DNA of 64,000 bases from Microvelia longipes (GCA_018340805.1 JACMZG010001914.1:8432424-8496423); one strand, 5' to 3'; positions 23,096-33,055 are shown, counted from the first letter of the stretch. Translations and numbers: made by a program. The notes: generated by a model not told the origin, from the letters alone.

Positions 23096-24254
23096 CAAAA
23101 TAATTGTTTCCTTTACTCGGGTTACAATATACCAAGTACTACAAATTTATAGTACTGATTATACGCATATGAGTACCTGGTGGAAAATTTCGGATATACT
23201 AACATTCCGTCTTTAAAATATGGGAAATAAATGGTCCTAGACCATCAATAATAATTTGTACTCTCAATTAGTTAAATCCCTCTCGTTCAAATTTACCATA
23301 TAGGTTTTTATTATCCAAATCTAATAATTTCGTTAACACTTTTTATATCTTAAAAAGCTAAATTTCTCATTATATTGACTGTTTTGGAAACTACATGTTC
23401 CATCCAGTACATGAAAACTCAAACCAATTTAAGTCTTTTGAAGTATACCATTATACTTGTCTTGTCATATAATTTATTTTATGACTTATTTTATTACGTG
23501 CTTGTTAAACCTCACGCACATAGAGAGAGTTTAATTCAAAGTGACTAAATTTACAAATTGCAAAATTGAAAAGCCGTTTATTTTAACTTCTAACCTATTA
23601 AATGTCATTTATATGTAAATTGCTTTTAAAATATAAATTTAAACTATGAGCACCAATAAACTTTAAAAATACATTGCATTTTTTAAAAAAAGATTTAAAA
23701 TGCTTTTAAATGTTGAAATTCAAAAAGGAAAATGATCACTGTAAAATAAATATAAAATGCAATTTATTCTGAAATTTGTAGATGTGATTATGAAAAAAAA
23801 AAATGAATTTCAGATATTTAGTTTATAAAATGACTACTGTGTTATTTTCATCTACTTCTTTGAAATTCCTCCTCATTTTAAATAAAATATTTACGTATGT
23901 ACAAATAGTAGTTTGGAATTTTGATATACAGTTCTCTGCATAAAAGTGCAAATTAAAGATAAACATTTATTACATTATAAAAATGTCAGCTGTAAAATCT
24001 GAGAGCCTGTAGTTCGCTTACTAATATTTATTTAGTTATTTGACGTACTTTTGTTGTGCTATAGCAATTTAAGTTAAGTAGGTATTAGTTTAACTAAGTT
24101 AGTTAAGTAGGTAGGTTAACTAAGTATGTTAAAGGGAATTTTCTCTGAAGTTTATTTGCTGTTGTTTAAAGGATTAAAGTAATAAAAATTAATCTAAAAT
24201 GGGTTAAATTTTAATATCTTGGAACGGATCCTTTGATACTTAGTGACTAATTTG
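23096..24254. other. AT-rich DNA, no gene seen
   Basis: Short gttagttaagtaggt repeats near 24075-24130; nothing coding. Confidence 0.4.
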
Positions 24255-24318
24255 ACACATTTTGTTACTACCGAAATAATAAAACAATAAACGCCTTAAA
24301 GCAGGCGTTCATTGTTTA
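24255..24318. repeat. Hairpin
   Basis: aataataaaacaataaacgcc pairs with ggcgttcattgtttattatt around an 8-bp loop. Confidence 0.75.
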
Positions 24319-24985
24319 TTATTGAGTAAGTTTTATTATAACTTTAAAAACATTAATATTTAATAGACTTTATAAAGAACTTGGACACTTCTATAGCATT
24401 GTTTTCATGAGATTGTTCATATAATATAAACTTGAATACAGAGAATTAACTCAATTTATAAAAACATTGTTGTAAAAATAAATAAATGCAGAACGACTGT
24501 TTCAAGTATATAATTTATTTCAAAAATGCACTGATAAATAAACTAGTATTTTACATACGCATAGTTTTTATGATACTTTTTATATGCAAAATAAAGTTCA
24601 TGTTCTAATAAAATGTATGAGATTAGTTTAAAACAAGAAAAATATAAATAGATAAAGTTTATTCTAGAACTATAAATTTTAAGTCCGTTTAATATTTAAC
24701 CTATTCTAAAGAGTTTTAAAAAAATATCTTAACATAAATAAATATGTTAATAAAATACTTACACGTATATACAGGGTGTCCCTCTGGACTTGACGAAACG
24801 TGTAAATAACAAAAAAATCATTCGTGTAAATAATAAAATAAATTTAAATTTTTTAAAAAAAGTCATTCTGATAAAAGCTCTGTATGTTTTCAAACTAAAA
24901 TTTTAGTTTGAATTAGTTTGAGTTTAGTATGTATAAGCTTTTTTTTAAAAAAATGGAAAATAATCTGACTGGTTTGAAATTCAAT

Positions 24986-25882
24986 ACTATAATACGACAC
25001 ACGGCTAAAATCAATCGACACCCCGCCAAAATCTCAATGCTTTCAACCCTCTCTTTTTAATAAAAAAATCCCTTCTTTTATGTAACAAAAAAAATTCCTA
25101 CTCTGGCAACACTGAAGTCAGGTTATGTTTGAATTTATTATTTGTTTTATTTGATATCGTATTTTTTATTTTTTAAAATTAGTTATTACTTTTTAAGAAG
25201 GAATATTGTTGTTTTATAAATTTCCAACTAATCTTGCTTTAAATTTGTTCGGGAAGTATGAATTAAGTGGAGTTAAAGTTGTTAATTACGTAATGCAATG
25301 GATCATAATAGTTCTTCGATAAAAGTTTGACGATTTAAATAAATTGTCAGCTATAATTACTTTTTCTCAAAACAAACTGCTTTTTTGTGTCAAGTTTGTA
25401 TAATTGAATGCGTATTGTTTCATGTAAAAATAATATAACACAATATGCATTCAAAACTTAAAAAGTCAAGACTGTCATCTATGAAAGACGTGGCATTTAA
25501 AAAAAATGCTGTCTTTGGTTGACAGAGCACAGAACCTGCGCTGTACTCAAATAGCAAGAAATGCTTAAAGAATACGTCAATGTCATCGTCAAATATAGGC
25601 ACTCAATCATATTACAACTCCGCAATAATTGGATGAATTGAACAGATTGGAATGAAACGAAACGAAACGCAGATTAATGAGCATAATAAAAGTGACAAGA
25701 GGTTACAAATATTTACAACCAGTGTTGCCTTTTTATGATTTTATTTACGAAAAAGGTATTTTTATACCGAGGTTGGCATGAGGTGAGAGGAAAGAGCGGG
25801 GTCGGTCTGAACCAATAGAATTCTTTCCCTCACAGATTTCTGGCGCGCTGTCAATTGATATTAGCCGTGTGTCGTACTATAG
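24986..25882. mobile_element. 0.9-kb TIR element (MITE-like)
   Basis: The left end actataatacgacacacggc and the right end gccgtgtgtcgtactatag are inverted over at least 48 bp, with weaker similarity further in. A lone end of the same family is at about 32853-32895. No transposase; the 60-residue minus-strand frame inside looks like chance. Confidence 0.75.
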
Positions 25883-25989
25883 AGTATACCTTCACGTAAT
25901 AAATAAATAAGTTTCGTTTCAGAAGGACAAGTACATTCATGATTTTTGTTGGATCACAAAAACTAAGCAGCATAATATGAATTAACCTG

Positions 25990-26129
25990 AGGACAAGCTA
26001 AGCGACTCCAAAAACGTGTTGGAGTATATAGTTAACGATGTTTACATTCTGAGGACGAGAGAAGCGAATACAAAGTAGGAGGAAGAGCGCAGCGAATCCG
26101 ATATGATAGGGAAAAGTTCCATGTACCCC
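25990..26129 (-). repeat. RepA copy, part 1 (interrupted by the capsid-element)
   Basis: Contains gaggacgagagaagcgaat and the head gaaaagttccatgtacccc; it resumes at 31042 with taccccgtaccc. The break falls exactly at the 6-bp target duplication. Confidence 0.8.
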
Positions 26130-26903
26130 AGTAGGGGAGAAAAGCCGATTCTGGAGCCTCCACCTCCTCCTCCACCTCCTCCTCCTCCTCCACCTCCTCC
26201 TCCTCTTCCTCCTCCTCCACCTCCTCCTCCACCTCCTCAACCATCTCTTTATAGTTTTATATCCCCCCTCTCTTTTGCTTTGCATAGAATAATAACAGTA
26301 ACATTAAATATGCTTTGCATAGAAATAAATAGGTCCATATAGGTAGAAGCAGGATGATTTTAGGTATGATCTAGTAGACCACCCTAGATTATGAAATGTC
26401 TCTCTTAGTAAAAGCCTTCCCACCACGTCAAGGTGGAGACACATCGGAAGGTGTACAGTGCCCCGTCCTCGCACTGTACTATGGCGACCATCCTCTTTAA
26501 AAAAAAATTCGCCTCTATATATTTTTTGTATTTTTTATATTTTTAATTTTTTTTGTATTTTTATATTTTTATTATTTTTTTATTTATAAATTTTTTTTAA
26601 ACGTATTTACAATTACACTTACATCTCGTTAGCGCCATATAGGTTTACGGGACGCTATGCCACGCCAGTGACCTTAAAAGATGAATATTGCGGTTTACGG
26701 GACGCTATGCCACGCCAGGGACCGCTCTGAGGGTTTACGGGTCGCTATGCCACGCCAGGGACCCTCTATGGGTTTACGGGACGCCATGCCACGCCAGGGA
26801 CCCAGTTATGGCACGCTTCGCCACACTAGAGTTCCATCTCGTATTTGCGGCAGCTGCTGAGACATGAGTGTAAGTGTAACATATGATTAAACTTTAAGAA
26901 TAA
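26130..26903. repeat. Left TIR of capsid-element
   Basis: Inverse of 30271-31041, with small indels. From the outside in it holds a (CCT)n-type tract (26158-26240), a segment with a short hairpin near 26412-26435 (ccaccacgtcaaggtggag), an AT-rich stretch, and four repeats of ggtttacgggacgctatgcc at 26642-26810. Confidence 0.9.
26640..26812. repeat. Tandem repeat in TIR, four units
   Basis: Each unit is ggtttacgggacgctatgcc plus acgccagggacc, separated by 6-18 bp. The same array is at 30365-30540 in the right TIR in reverse. Such subterminal arrays can bind a transposase or replication protein; here that is only inference. Confidence 0.85.
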
Positions 26904-26929
26904 CCGCGAAATAAATCCCCCACAAATGA

Positions 26930-27443
26930 AACTCACTTGGCTACACATGAAACCGGTAGTAAATTTATGGTTAAACCAAGTGCAGGCCCATTTACGAGCC
27001 ATTTATACAAACTCCATACTCGAGCATGAACGCAAGCAAATTTTTTATTATGCTTATGAAGGGGCAAGGCCTCCAGCTATAACTCAAGAACTAATTTTGG
27101 GACATTCTATCGCAAGTAAATCTAGAATGACGCAATTATTTGGCAAGTTTTTTCAAACGTACTTTTACCTTTTACGACAAAGTGTGTGTACCGATTAGAT
27201 AAAAGTTAAACACTAAATACAATCGCTCGTACTCAACATCACCGTCATCCCATTTATTCCGTGAAAATTAATGTAAGCCAAGAATTTGTTTCATAGATTT
27301 AGAATCTTGAATGTAATTTGCAGTAGTAAAAATAACCAGTTCGAAGACGATTTCGTCTCCAGGTCCAAACATGCGACTTTAACAATGACTTGCCCCTCAT
27401 TATCTACAAACCCTTGAATATCTATAATAGCGGTAGAAGGCAT
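26930..27443 (-). pseudogene. Decayed minus-strand gene of the capsid-element (DIQGF type)
   Basis: From an ATG at 27443 the minus strand reads MPSTAIIDIQGFVDNEGQVI. Coding then passes to a second frame (GDEIVFELVIF ... an in-frame TAA at about 27273 ... WDDGDVEYERL) and a third, His/Cys-containing stretch ending near the TIR. The DIQGF start and the later WDDGD motif match, as far as can be recalled, a family of uncharacterised insect proteins linked to mobile elements; the role is unknown and a nuclease has not been shown. At least two frame changes and several stops make it a pseudogene. A TATA-like tatataag lies at 27489-27496 (minus). The plus-strand frame 26926-27198 over it is its antisense shadow. 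Confidence 0.55.
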
Positions 27444-27488
27444 CTTGATGCGGAAGCCGAGATACAAATGGCCATATCCCCTTATAAA

Positions 27489-27496
27489 CTTATATA
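27489..27496 (-). promoter_or_regulatory. TATA box of the minus-strand gene
   Basis: The minus strand reads tatataag, 46-53 bp upstream of the ATG at 27443, a spacing like that of the two plus-strand genes of the element. Confidence 0.45.
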
Positions 27497-27504
27497 TTCA
27501 TCTT

Positions 27505-28140
27505 GTTGGAGCCGGTGTGGAGCCTATATGACCCCATTTAGAGCTATATCGGAGCCACTTAGAGCCAGTGTGGAGCCGATTTGGAGCCATCTAGAGCCTA
27601 CATGAGCCATCTTGAGCCTATATGAGTCGAATAGGAGCCACTTTGGAGCCATAGAGCCGTAGGAGCCAGAGGAGCCACTTTGGAGCCTATATGAGCCGAG
27701 AGCCTATATGAGCCAATTAGAGCCGCGATTTAGAGCCGAGCCTATATGAGCCATTTGGAGCCTATATCGGAGACATTTAGAGCCGCTTTGGAGCCATTTA
27801 AAGCCGATTTGGAGCCAATATGAGCCATTTAGATATGAGCCGGAGTGAGCCATTTAGAGCCGGAGGGCTATATGAGCCATAGAGCCGACCTATATGAGCT
27901 ATAGAGCCTATATGAGCCAGTTGGAGCCTATATGAGCCATTTGGAGCCGGATGGAGCCGCTTTGGAGCCTATTGAGCCATTTGAGCCGGAGTGGAGCCAT
28001 TATAGCCGGGAGCCTATGAGCCATTGGAGCTATATGAGCCAAGTAGAGGCCTATATAAACCATTTAGAGCCGCTTTGGAGCCTATATGAGCCATTTAGAG
28101 CCGATGTGGAGCCATCTAGAGCCGATTTGGAGTTGTGTTG
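27505..28140. repeat. Degenerate GAGCC array between divergent genes
   Basis: About 60 copies of gagcc, spaced mostly 9-12 bases apart (for example ggagccatttagagccgatt), fill the gap between the minus-strand and plus-strand genes. The plus-strand frames across it (rich in EP, WSH, LEP) are repeat translations. It may have expanded as a minisatellite or act as a control or replication region. Confidence 0.8.
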
Positions 28141-28204
28141 CAGCTAATACGGGTCTAACTGGAGTTTTTGAAGCCGCTTTAGCGGTGTTTTAGCTTTCGT
28201 TTAG

Positions 28205-28241
28205 TATATATATAGAGTTAGTGGAGCTCCAACTTTAGTAT
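28205..28241 (+). promoter_or_regulatory. Core promoter of the zinc-finger gene
   Basis: TATATATATAG at 28205-28215 and an initiator-like TTAGTATTG at 28235, about 30 bp later. The downstream gene at 29934 has TCAGTATTG in the same place. Confidence 0.6.
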
Positions 28242-28262
28242 TGAGCCAGACACCGAGCAGAG

Positions 28263-28630
28263 ATGTTCTCCAAGATACGTGATTCGAGCCTCTATAAGAA
28301 GAGATTTGAAAACTTGACATTTAGTTGTCCAGACTGCTGTAAAAAGTTTATACATAAAAAGAATTTACTTCGACACCAACGAGATAAACACTGTGAGGGG
28401 GTTGAACGCGAGGATGGTTCAGAGTTGGGATTCTACAAGGACGCCATTGCAGTAAACATGATAAGTCAATTGAAAACTATAATAACTCTAGCGAGGCAGT
28501 ATGTGGATCGGAAAAGGATAGAAAAGAAGAAGAAGAAGACGATGAGGAGGAGGATGAAGAAGATGATGAGGAGGATGAACCTATTGATGATGTAGTAAGA
28601 AAAAGACATAGAAGAGCCAAAAATGATTGA
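28263..28630 (+). pseudogene. C2H2 zinc-finger protein with acidic tail, frame-shifted
   Basis: From ATG 28263, residues about 20-45 form a C2H2 finger (C-X2-C-X12-H-X4-H, start FSCPDCCKKF). The original frame then runs into Lys/Arg/Met low-complexity and stops near 28596. In the next frame the same DNA encodes a long Asp/Glu tract followed by a basic end (RKRHRRAKND) and a stop at 28628-28630 that overlaps the next gene's ATG. This suggests a single frame change between about 28440 and 28530. The acidic tract and finger point to a nuclear DNA-binding or regulatory protein of the element. A TATA/initiator promoter lies directly upstream. Confidence 0.6.
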
Positions 28631-29831
28631 GATGTTAAATTTAAGTGAACACCCCGAATATGATGAATCTATAGAGAGTCTAGAGTATCATACTCACTAT
28701 CCGTACGCAAACTCAAAGCTAGACGTCGGAGAAGAGATACGGATTCCAGTACAACTCCAACATTTATACGCTTCCGAGTGAAATTTTTATATATTTGGAA
28801 CTATCATTTTTAAAAGAAGGGAAATACGGCACCGGCGAAGCACAGACTCATCAACAACGCCTTCCCGTTTTTATTCGACGAGATCCGGTATGAAATTTGT
28901 GGAGTTGAGATTGATAAAGTCAGAAACCCCGGAATGACTTCAACTCTAAAAGGAATTGCGTCTCACGCGCCTATATCGTATTCCCTAACAAATATGGGAT
29001 GGACAATACCCTTCAATGAAGTACAAGAAGAATCATCCACCCGGTACAACGTCTGTCTACCTTTATCCTCGTTACTCGGATTCGCGGAAGATTACCGAAA
29101 AGTTTGATAAACGTAAAGCAAGAGCTAATTTAGTAAGCCAGATACGATTCAAATTGTTACGCGCAGCATGTTCCATACGTCGATACGGCTTCACGGTCAG
29201 AAGTTCGCGAGAAAGTTAAAATTGAACTGCTATCGCTTTGTTGGAAAATACCTTACGTTTCGGTTAACGAAGTTCAGAAACTAAATTTAATTAATTATTT
29301 AAAAACAGAAAAAATAATTTCTCTCCATTTCCGAGCGTGGGATATGCACGAGTATCCGCTATTACCTACGTCAAACCGGCAAGTATGGTCGATTAAAACT
29401 TCGACTCAAGTCGAGAAACCGCGATTTTTAATTTTGGCCTTTCAAAAAGGTAGAAATAACGTCGTCGATAAGGCATCCAGTTGTTTCGATCACTGCGACT
29501 TGACAAATGTCAAGCTTTATCTCAATTCACGAGTGTTCCCCTACGATGATTTAAATTTAAAATTCTCCAAAATAAATTTGCTTTATTGTACCACATGTAC
29601 GCGCGTTTCAAAACGTCGTACTACAACACTTATCAGAGTCTACCGTACGTATCCTTTACAGATTTTAAGAATAAATGTCCTGTTGTAATCATTGATTGTT
29701 CGAAACAATCAGAGTCTATCAAAAAGGGTCCGGTAGATGTGAGATTAGAATTTGAATCTGAAAAAGATTCCCGGCAAATACTACCGTACTGTCTATTGTT
29801 ACACGATAGATTAGTTCAGTACAACCCCTGA
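28623..29831 (+). pseudogene. Double-jelly-roll capsid-like protein, broken
   Basis: About 400 codons from ATG 28623 (overlapping the previous stop) to TGA 29831. Recognisable blocks in order are a PSEIFIYLE strand, FLFDEIRYEICGVEID, GFAEDYRKV, FRAWDMHEYPLLP, VWSIKTSTQVEKPRF, FDHCDLTNVKLYLNS and a C-terminal CSKQSESIKKGPVDVRLEFE. These fit the double-jelly-roll-like family found in insect genomes and related to major capsid proteins of Polinton-type viruses. Breaks: frame changes near 28780, 28845, 29104 and 29583, and stops TAG TAA at 29131-29136. The protein can no longer be made whole. Length and block order suggest it was complete on insertion. Assignment is by pattern recognition, not by a search. 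Confidence 0.75.
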
Positions 29832-29888
29832 CTAGCATTGTGCATAAAATGACATGAATAGACATGTCTGGTCGAGGGGGGGAGTATG

Positions 29889-29925
29889 TATAAATAAAGA
29901 AAGCAGAGCAATAATAAATCAGTAT
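29889..29925 (+). promoter_or_regulatory. Core promoter of the 117-residue ORF
   Basis: TATAAATA at 29889-29896 and TCAGT at 29919-29923 (A+1 at 29921) are 32 bp apart, the normal arthropod TATA/initiator spacing. The start codon follows 13 bp after the initiator A. Confidence 0.7.
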
Positions 29926-29933
29926 TGCGCAAG

Positions 29934-30287
29934 ATGTCGACCATTTACCATCTAAGTGACGGTAAAAAGGTATTAGTTTGTTTAGTTAAAGGTGTAGCTT
30001 TCTTGAGATTAGAACATGGTAAAAGAAGTGTAAACATTCACGTGTCCGATTTTGAGTTGTTGAGATCCGCGAAAAATGAAATTGATAATTATTTTGTAAA
30101 ACGAAGTAAAGAAGATGTACAACTTGATCGAAAATTTGGTTTAATAAAAGTAAGATTGGTTAATCCTAAATTTCACGGACGTCAAGTTATTATTCGTCCG
30201 ATTTGTTCGAATGAAGAAGATAAAATATTTGTTTGTTTTAAAAAAACCAGAGTGGGATTTATTTTCGAGTTTATTCTTAGAGTTTAA
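29934..30287 (+). CDS. 117-residue protein of the capsid-element, unknown
   Basis: The frame is intact from ATG 29934 (MSTIYHLSDGKKVLVCLVKG), chosen because it is the first ATG after the TATA/TCAGT promoter. It has alternating hydrophobic residues, then IHVSDFELLRSAKNEI and a basic middle. The first ~55 residues have a strand-rich then helix pattern that loosely recalls PC4/p15 single-strand DNA-binding domains; this is a weak guess. The stop codon lies in the inner edge of the right TIR. It is the only gene of the element without a break, so it may be newer, shorter by chance, or under selection. Confidence 0.6.
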   Translation: MSTIYHLSDGKKVLVCLVKGVAFLRLEHGKRSVNIHVSDFELLRSAKNEIDNYFVKRSKEDVQLDRKFGLIKVRLVNPKFHGRQVIIRPICSNEEDKIFVCFKKTRVGFIFEFILRV

Positions 30288-31041
30288 ATCATATGTTACA
30301 CTTACACTCATGTCTCAGCAGCTGCCGCAAATACGAGATGGAACTCTAGTGTGGCGAAGCGTGCCATAATTGGGTCCCTGGCGTGGCATAGCGACCCGCA
30401 AACCCATAGAGGGTCCCTGGCGTGGCATAGCGACCCGTAAACCCTCAGAGCGGTCCCTGCGTGGCATAGCGTCCGTAAACCGCAATATTCCATCTTTAAG
30501 GTCACTGGCGTGGCATAGCGCCCCGTAAACCTATATGGCGCTAACGAATGTAAGTGTAATTGTAAATACGTTTAAAAAAATTTATAAAATACAAAAAAAT
30601 AATAAAAATATAAAAATACAAAAAAAAATTAAAAATATAAAAAATACAAAAAATATATATAGAGGCGATATTTTTTTTTAAAGAGGATGGTCGCCATAGT
30701 ACAGTGCGAGGACGGGCACTGTACACCTTCCCGATGTGTCTCCACCTTGACGTGGTGGGAAGGCTTTTTACTAAGAGAGACATTTCATAATCTAGGGTGG
30801 TCTACTAGATCATACTAAAATCATCCTGCTTCTACCTATATGGACCTATTTATTTTTATGCAAAGCATATTTATTGTTACTGTATTACACTATGCAAAGC
30901 AAAAGAGAGTGGTATAAAACTATAAAGAAGTGGGGAGGAGGTGGAGAGGAGGTGGAGGAGGAGGTGGAGAGGAGGAGAGGAGGAGTGAGAGGAGGTGGAG
31001 GAGGAGGTGGAGGCTCCAGAATCGGCTTTTCCTCCCCTACT
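30271..31041. repeat. Right TIR of capsid-element
   Basis: Inverse of 26130-26903. The ggtttacggg-type repeats are at 30365-30540 in reverse, the hairpin at about 30735-30765 and the GGA-rich tract at 30925-31015. A few indels distinguish the two arms. Confidence 0.9.
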
Positions 31042-31066
31042 TACCCCGTACCCAATTTTTATTTTA
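31042..31066 (-). repeat. RepA copy, part 2, after the capsid-element
   Basis: taccccgtacccaatttttat continues the RepA head cut at 26129; the first six bases are the target duplication. Confidence 0.75.
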
Positions 31067-31093
31067 TATAAACCTCAACAATCATTTGAGTTT

Positions 31094-31125
<32 letters not shown>

Positions 31126-31849
31126 CTTGTTTTTACTTTTTTTTTTTTGTCTTTTCTTTTTTTTCCCTTTGTTTTTTTTTTTCTATTGTTTTTTTCGTTT
31201 TTTTATTTTTCTTTATTTCTTACAAATATTTTCATCTAAATTCTTCGATTATTGGTTTAAAATAAATGCTTGCACTAATTACACTTTTTCATTGCAAGCA
31301 TCATTGCATTTCTACTAATATTATTTTATATTTGTCCTTATGTATTTCCCCTTGTCCCCATTTAATATATTTATATCGATTTAATTTATTCATATTTTAT
31401 TTACTCTATGAAACTACTTTATACATAAATGTATTTAATACGCACATTTTAATTCTAAACGCGTTTAATAATAGTGATTTTTTTTTAATTTACTGTCTCG
31501 ATGATTGAAGGTTAAGGTAAATTATTTAAGATCATGTTTATGATCTTGTATCGATTAGTGTTTGAAAAGATTGGATCTTGTAGATCAAGTTTATGAAGAA
31601 TTAGTCATGGATAATTTTTATATAAACGTTGAGTTCGGTTTGGACCTTTAAGTTTGGGAATGTATAATACAGGTTTTTATAGTCCGTGACTCCTGTATAT
31701 TTTTAAAACAGCCTGCAGACTACTGAAGATCAAGGTTCGATTTTTCGTGTAAAGTAAAGATTTTGTTTTTAAGTGAAAAACATAATAGTAGATGTACAAA
31801 CATAATGTAATGTACCTACGCTATACAACGAAATTATAATATAATAAAA
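31067..31849. other. T-rich stretch (31095-31225), then AT-rich DNA, no gene seen
   Basis: The T-run with scattered C and G gives long Phe-rich chance frames. Confidence 0.5.
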
Positions 31850-31995
31850 GAGGAAGAAGCCTCGCCACAAAAATATATTTCTTTGTAGCAAAGTTCTTTC
31901 AACCTAACAAGAGGCCATCATCAGTGCTAGCCGTTGAATAAAGAAGAGGGTGATAGATGAGTCTTATAGATTAGTAATAGATCAGTCTTATTACC
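31850..31995. mobile_element. Hammerhead element, GCGC family, one-armed copy
   Basis: Left arm gccacaaaaatatatttctt to the hammerhead, then a small inner hairpin (gaagagggtgatagatgag / ctattaccctcttc-like). The outer right arm is missing. Confidence 0.6.
31886..31929 (-). ncRNA. Hammerhead ribozyme motif with perfect stem I
   Basis: Minus strand: TAGCA, CTGATGA, extra T, stem II GGCCT/AGGTT, GAAA, stem III AG-AA-CT, triplet CTT, TGCTA. Stem I TAGCA/TGCTA is a full 5-bp match and differs from TGGCA/TGCCA of other copies by a paired change. Confidence 0.65.
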
Positions 31996-32034
31996 CTCTT
32001 CTTTAGTTACTTATCTTTAAGCTTAGTCAGTTAT

Positions 32035-32163
32035 CTTTAAGGGTTTTAGCGCATTTCCTTTGAAAATATAGACAAAATGAGTTACGAGCAGTGCTTGACA
32101 ATTGAGTAACTGCTTAGGTCCTAAAGCATGAACCGGAACCTTAAGCAAGGAATGGGTTGTTAT
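32035..32163. repeat. RepB fragment
   Basis: tagcgcatttcctttgaaaa to gcaaggaatgggttgtt, then cut by a (TA)n tract. Confidence 0.7.
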
Positions 32164-32174
32164 ATATTTATATG

Positions 32175-32310
<136 letters not shown>

Positions 32311-32937
32311 ATTAATTGTTTCATATTCAACTACTCGTGTATTATCATCAATAACACTGAACAATAGGATTATATATGCGTGTGTCTTTTGTATCTGATG
32401 AATAGAGGTTCCCTAATATGCGTGAATGACAAGTTTTTACAATTAATTTGTTTTTGTGTGGGCATAACATGCAAAGGTTGAGTCAAATTTCTTTCAATTT
32501 TAATCATTTCCACACGTTTGTTGTTGGTCCTTCAAAATATTGACTGTTTTATATTTATCTCGGCTTCTTTAGTTTTTGACAAGAAACTCGATCGAATATC
32601 TTAATTATTTTAACGTGTATATTTTGAAAGCTGGAGGTCTTGTCGAAGTCAAGTCTTTAGTTTTTCTGTTTATAGAAATGATAGTGGGTGGGATATTGAA
32701 ATAATTTTATTCTATAGTTAGACAGTTTAAAAATTCGTTCAGTTTATATTGAAACTGTCCGAAAATAATGCGAGGGAGCCAATAAGGTTAGTCCTGAATA
32801 TTAAACCACGCCCTCGATTTCAAATCATAAAATCTTATTGGTTCCTGAACACTATTTCCCGCGCTGTCAGTTGATTTCAGCCGTGTGTTGTACTTTTGTT
32901 TATTTTAGACTTAGTCAAGACAACTATGAGAACAAAA
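32311..32937. other. No gene; lone TIR end at 32853-32895
   Basis: cccgcgctgtcagttgattt and agccgtgtgttgtac match the right end of the 24.99-25.88-kb element. Confidence 0.5.
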
Positions 32938-33055
32938 ATTCTGGCGCGGTGGTCCGCATGTCGGGCGAATTTCCTTTGGATGCGTGCACTCAAACCCAGA
33001 GTACCTGGGTTCAAATCCTAGTAGGGACAATATTTTTTTTTTTTTTTTACCTAAT
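32938..33055 (+). mobile_element. tRNA-derived SINE
   Basis: The A box is like TGGCGCGGTGGT (32941 on), the B box ggttcaaatcc (33008-33018) is a perfect match to the pol III consensus, and the unit ends in a T-run (33032-33048). The head is tRNA-like but lacks a foldable cloverleaf anticodon arm, so it is not a tRNA gene. Confidence 0.7.

Larger units (their letters stand above)
26130..31041. mobile_element. 4.9-kb capsid-element with long TIRs, Polinton-like ends
   Basis: The element runs from agtaggggagaaaagccg at the left to its inverse ...cccctact at the right, flanked by TACCCC at 26124-26129 and 31042-31047. It sits inside a RepA copy, which independently fixes both boundaries. The TIRs are about 770 bp. 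The interior holds a minus-strand gene (broken), a GAGCC repeat, a zinc-finger gene, a capsid-like gene (broken) and a 117-residue ORF. A 6-bp target duplication, 5'-AG termini, long TIRs and a double-jelly-roll protein are all known from Polintons/Mavericks. No DNA polymerase B, retroviral-type integrase, protease or packaging ATPase was found, so it is either a non-autonomous derivative or a different small virus-like lineage. Confidence 0.85.

Noticed and set aside
26032..26342. Poly-Pro, poly-Glu and poly-Arg ORFs at the left TIR
   Set aside because: They come from the (CCT)n/(GGA)n tract in the TIR.
26926..27198. 90-residue plus-strand ORF in the capsid-element
   Set aside because: The opposite strand carries the recognisable WDDGDVEY and His/Cys blocks of the minus-strand gene; the plus frame is its shadow.
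27390..28147. Plus-strand ORFs rich in EP/WSHLEP
   Set aside because: They are translations of the GAGCC array and change frame with its spacing.
30930..31318. Gly/Arg- and Phe-rich ORFs after the right TIR
   Set aside because: Produced by the GGA tract and the long T-run.
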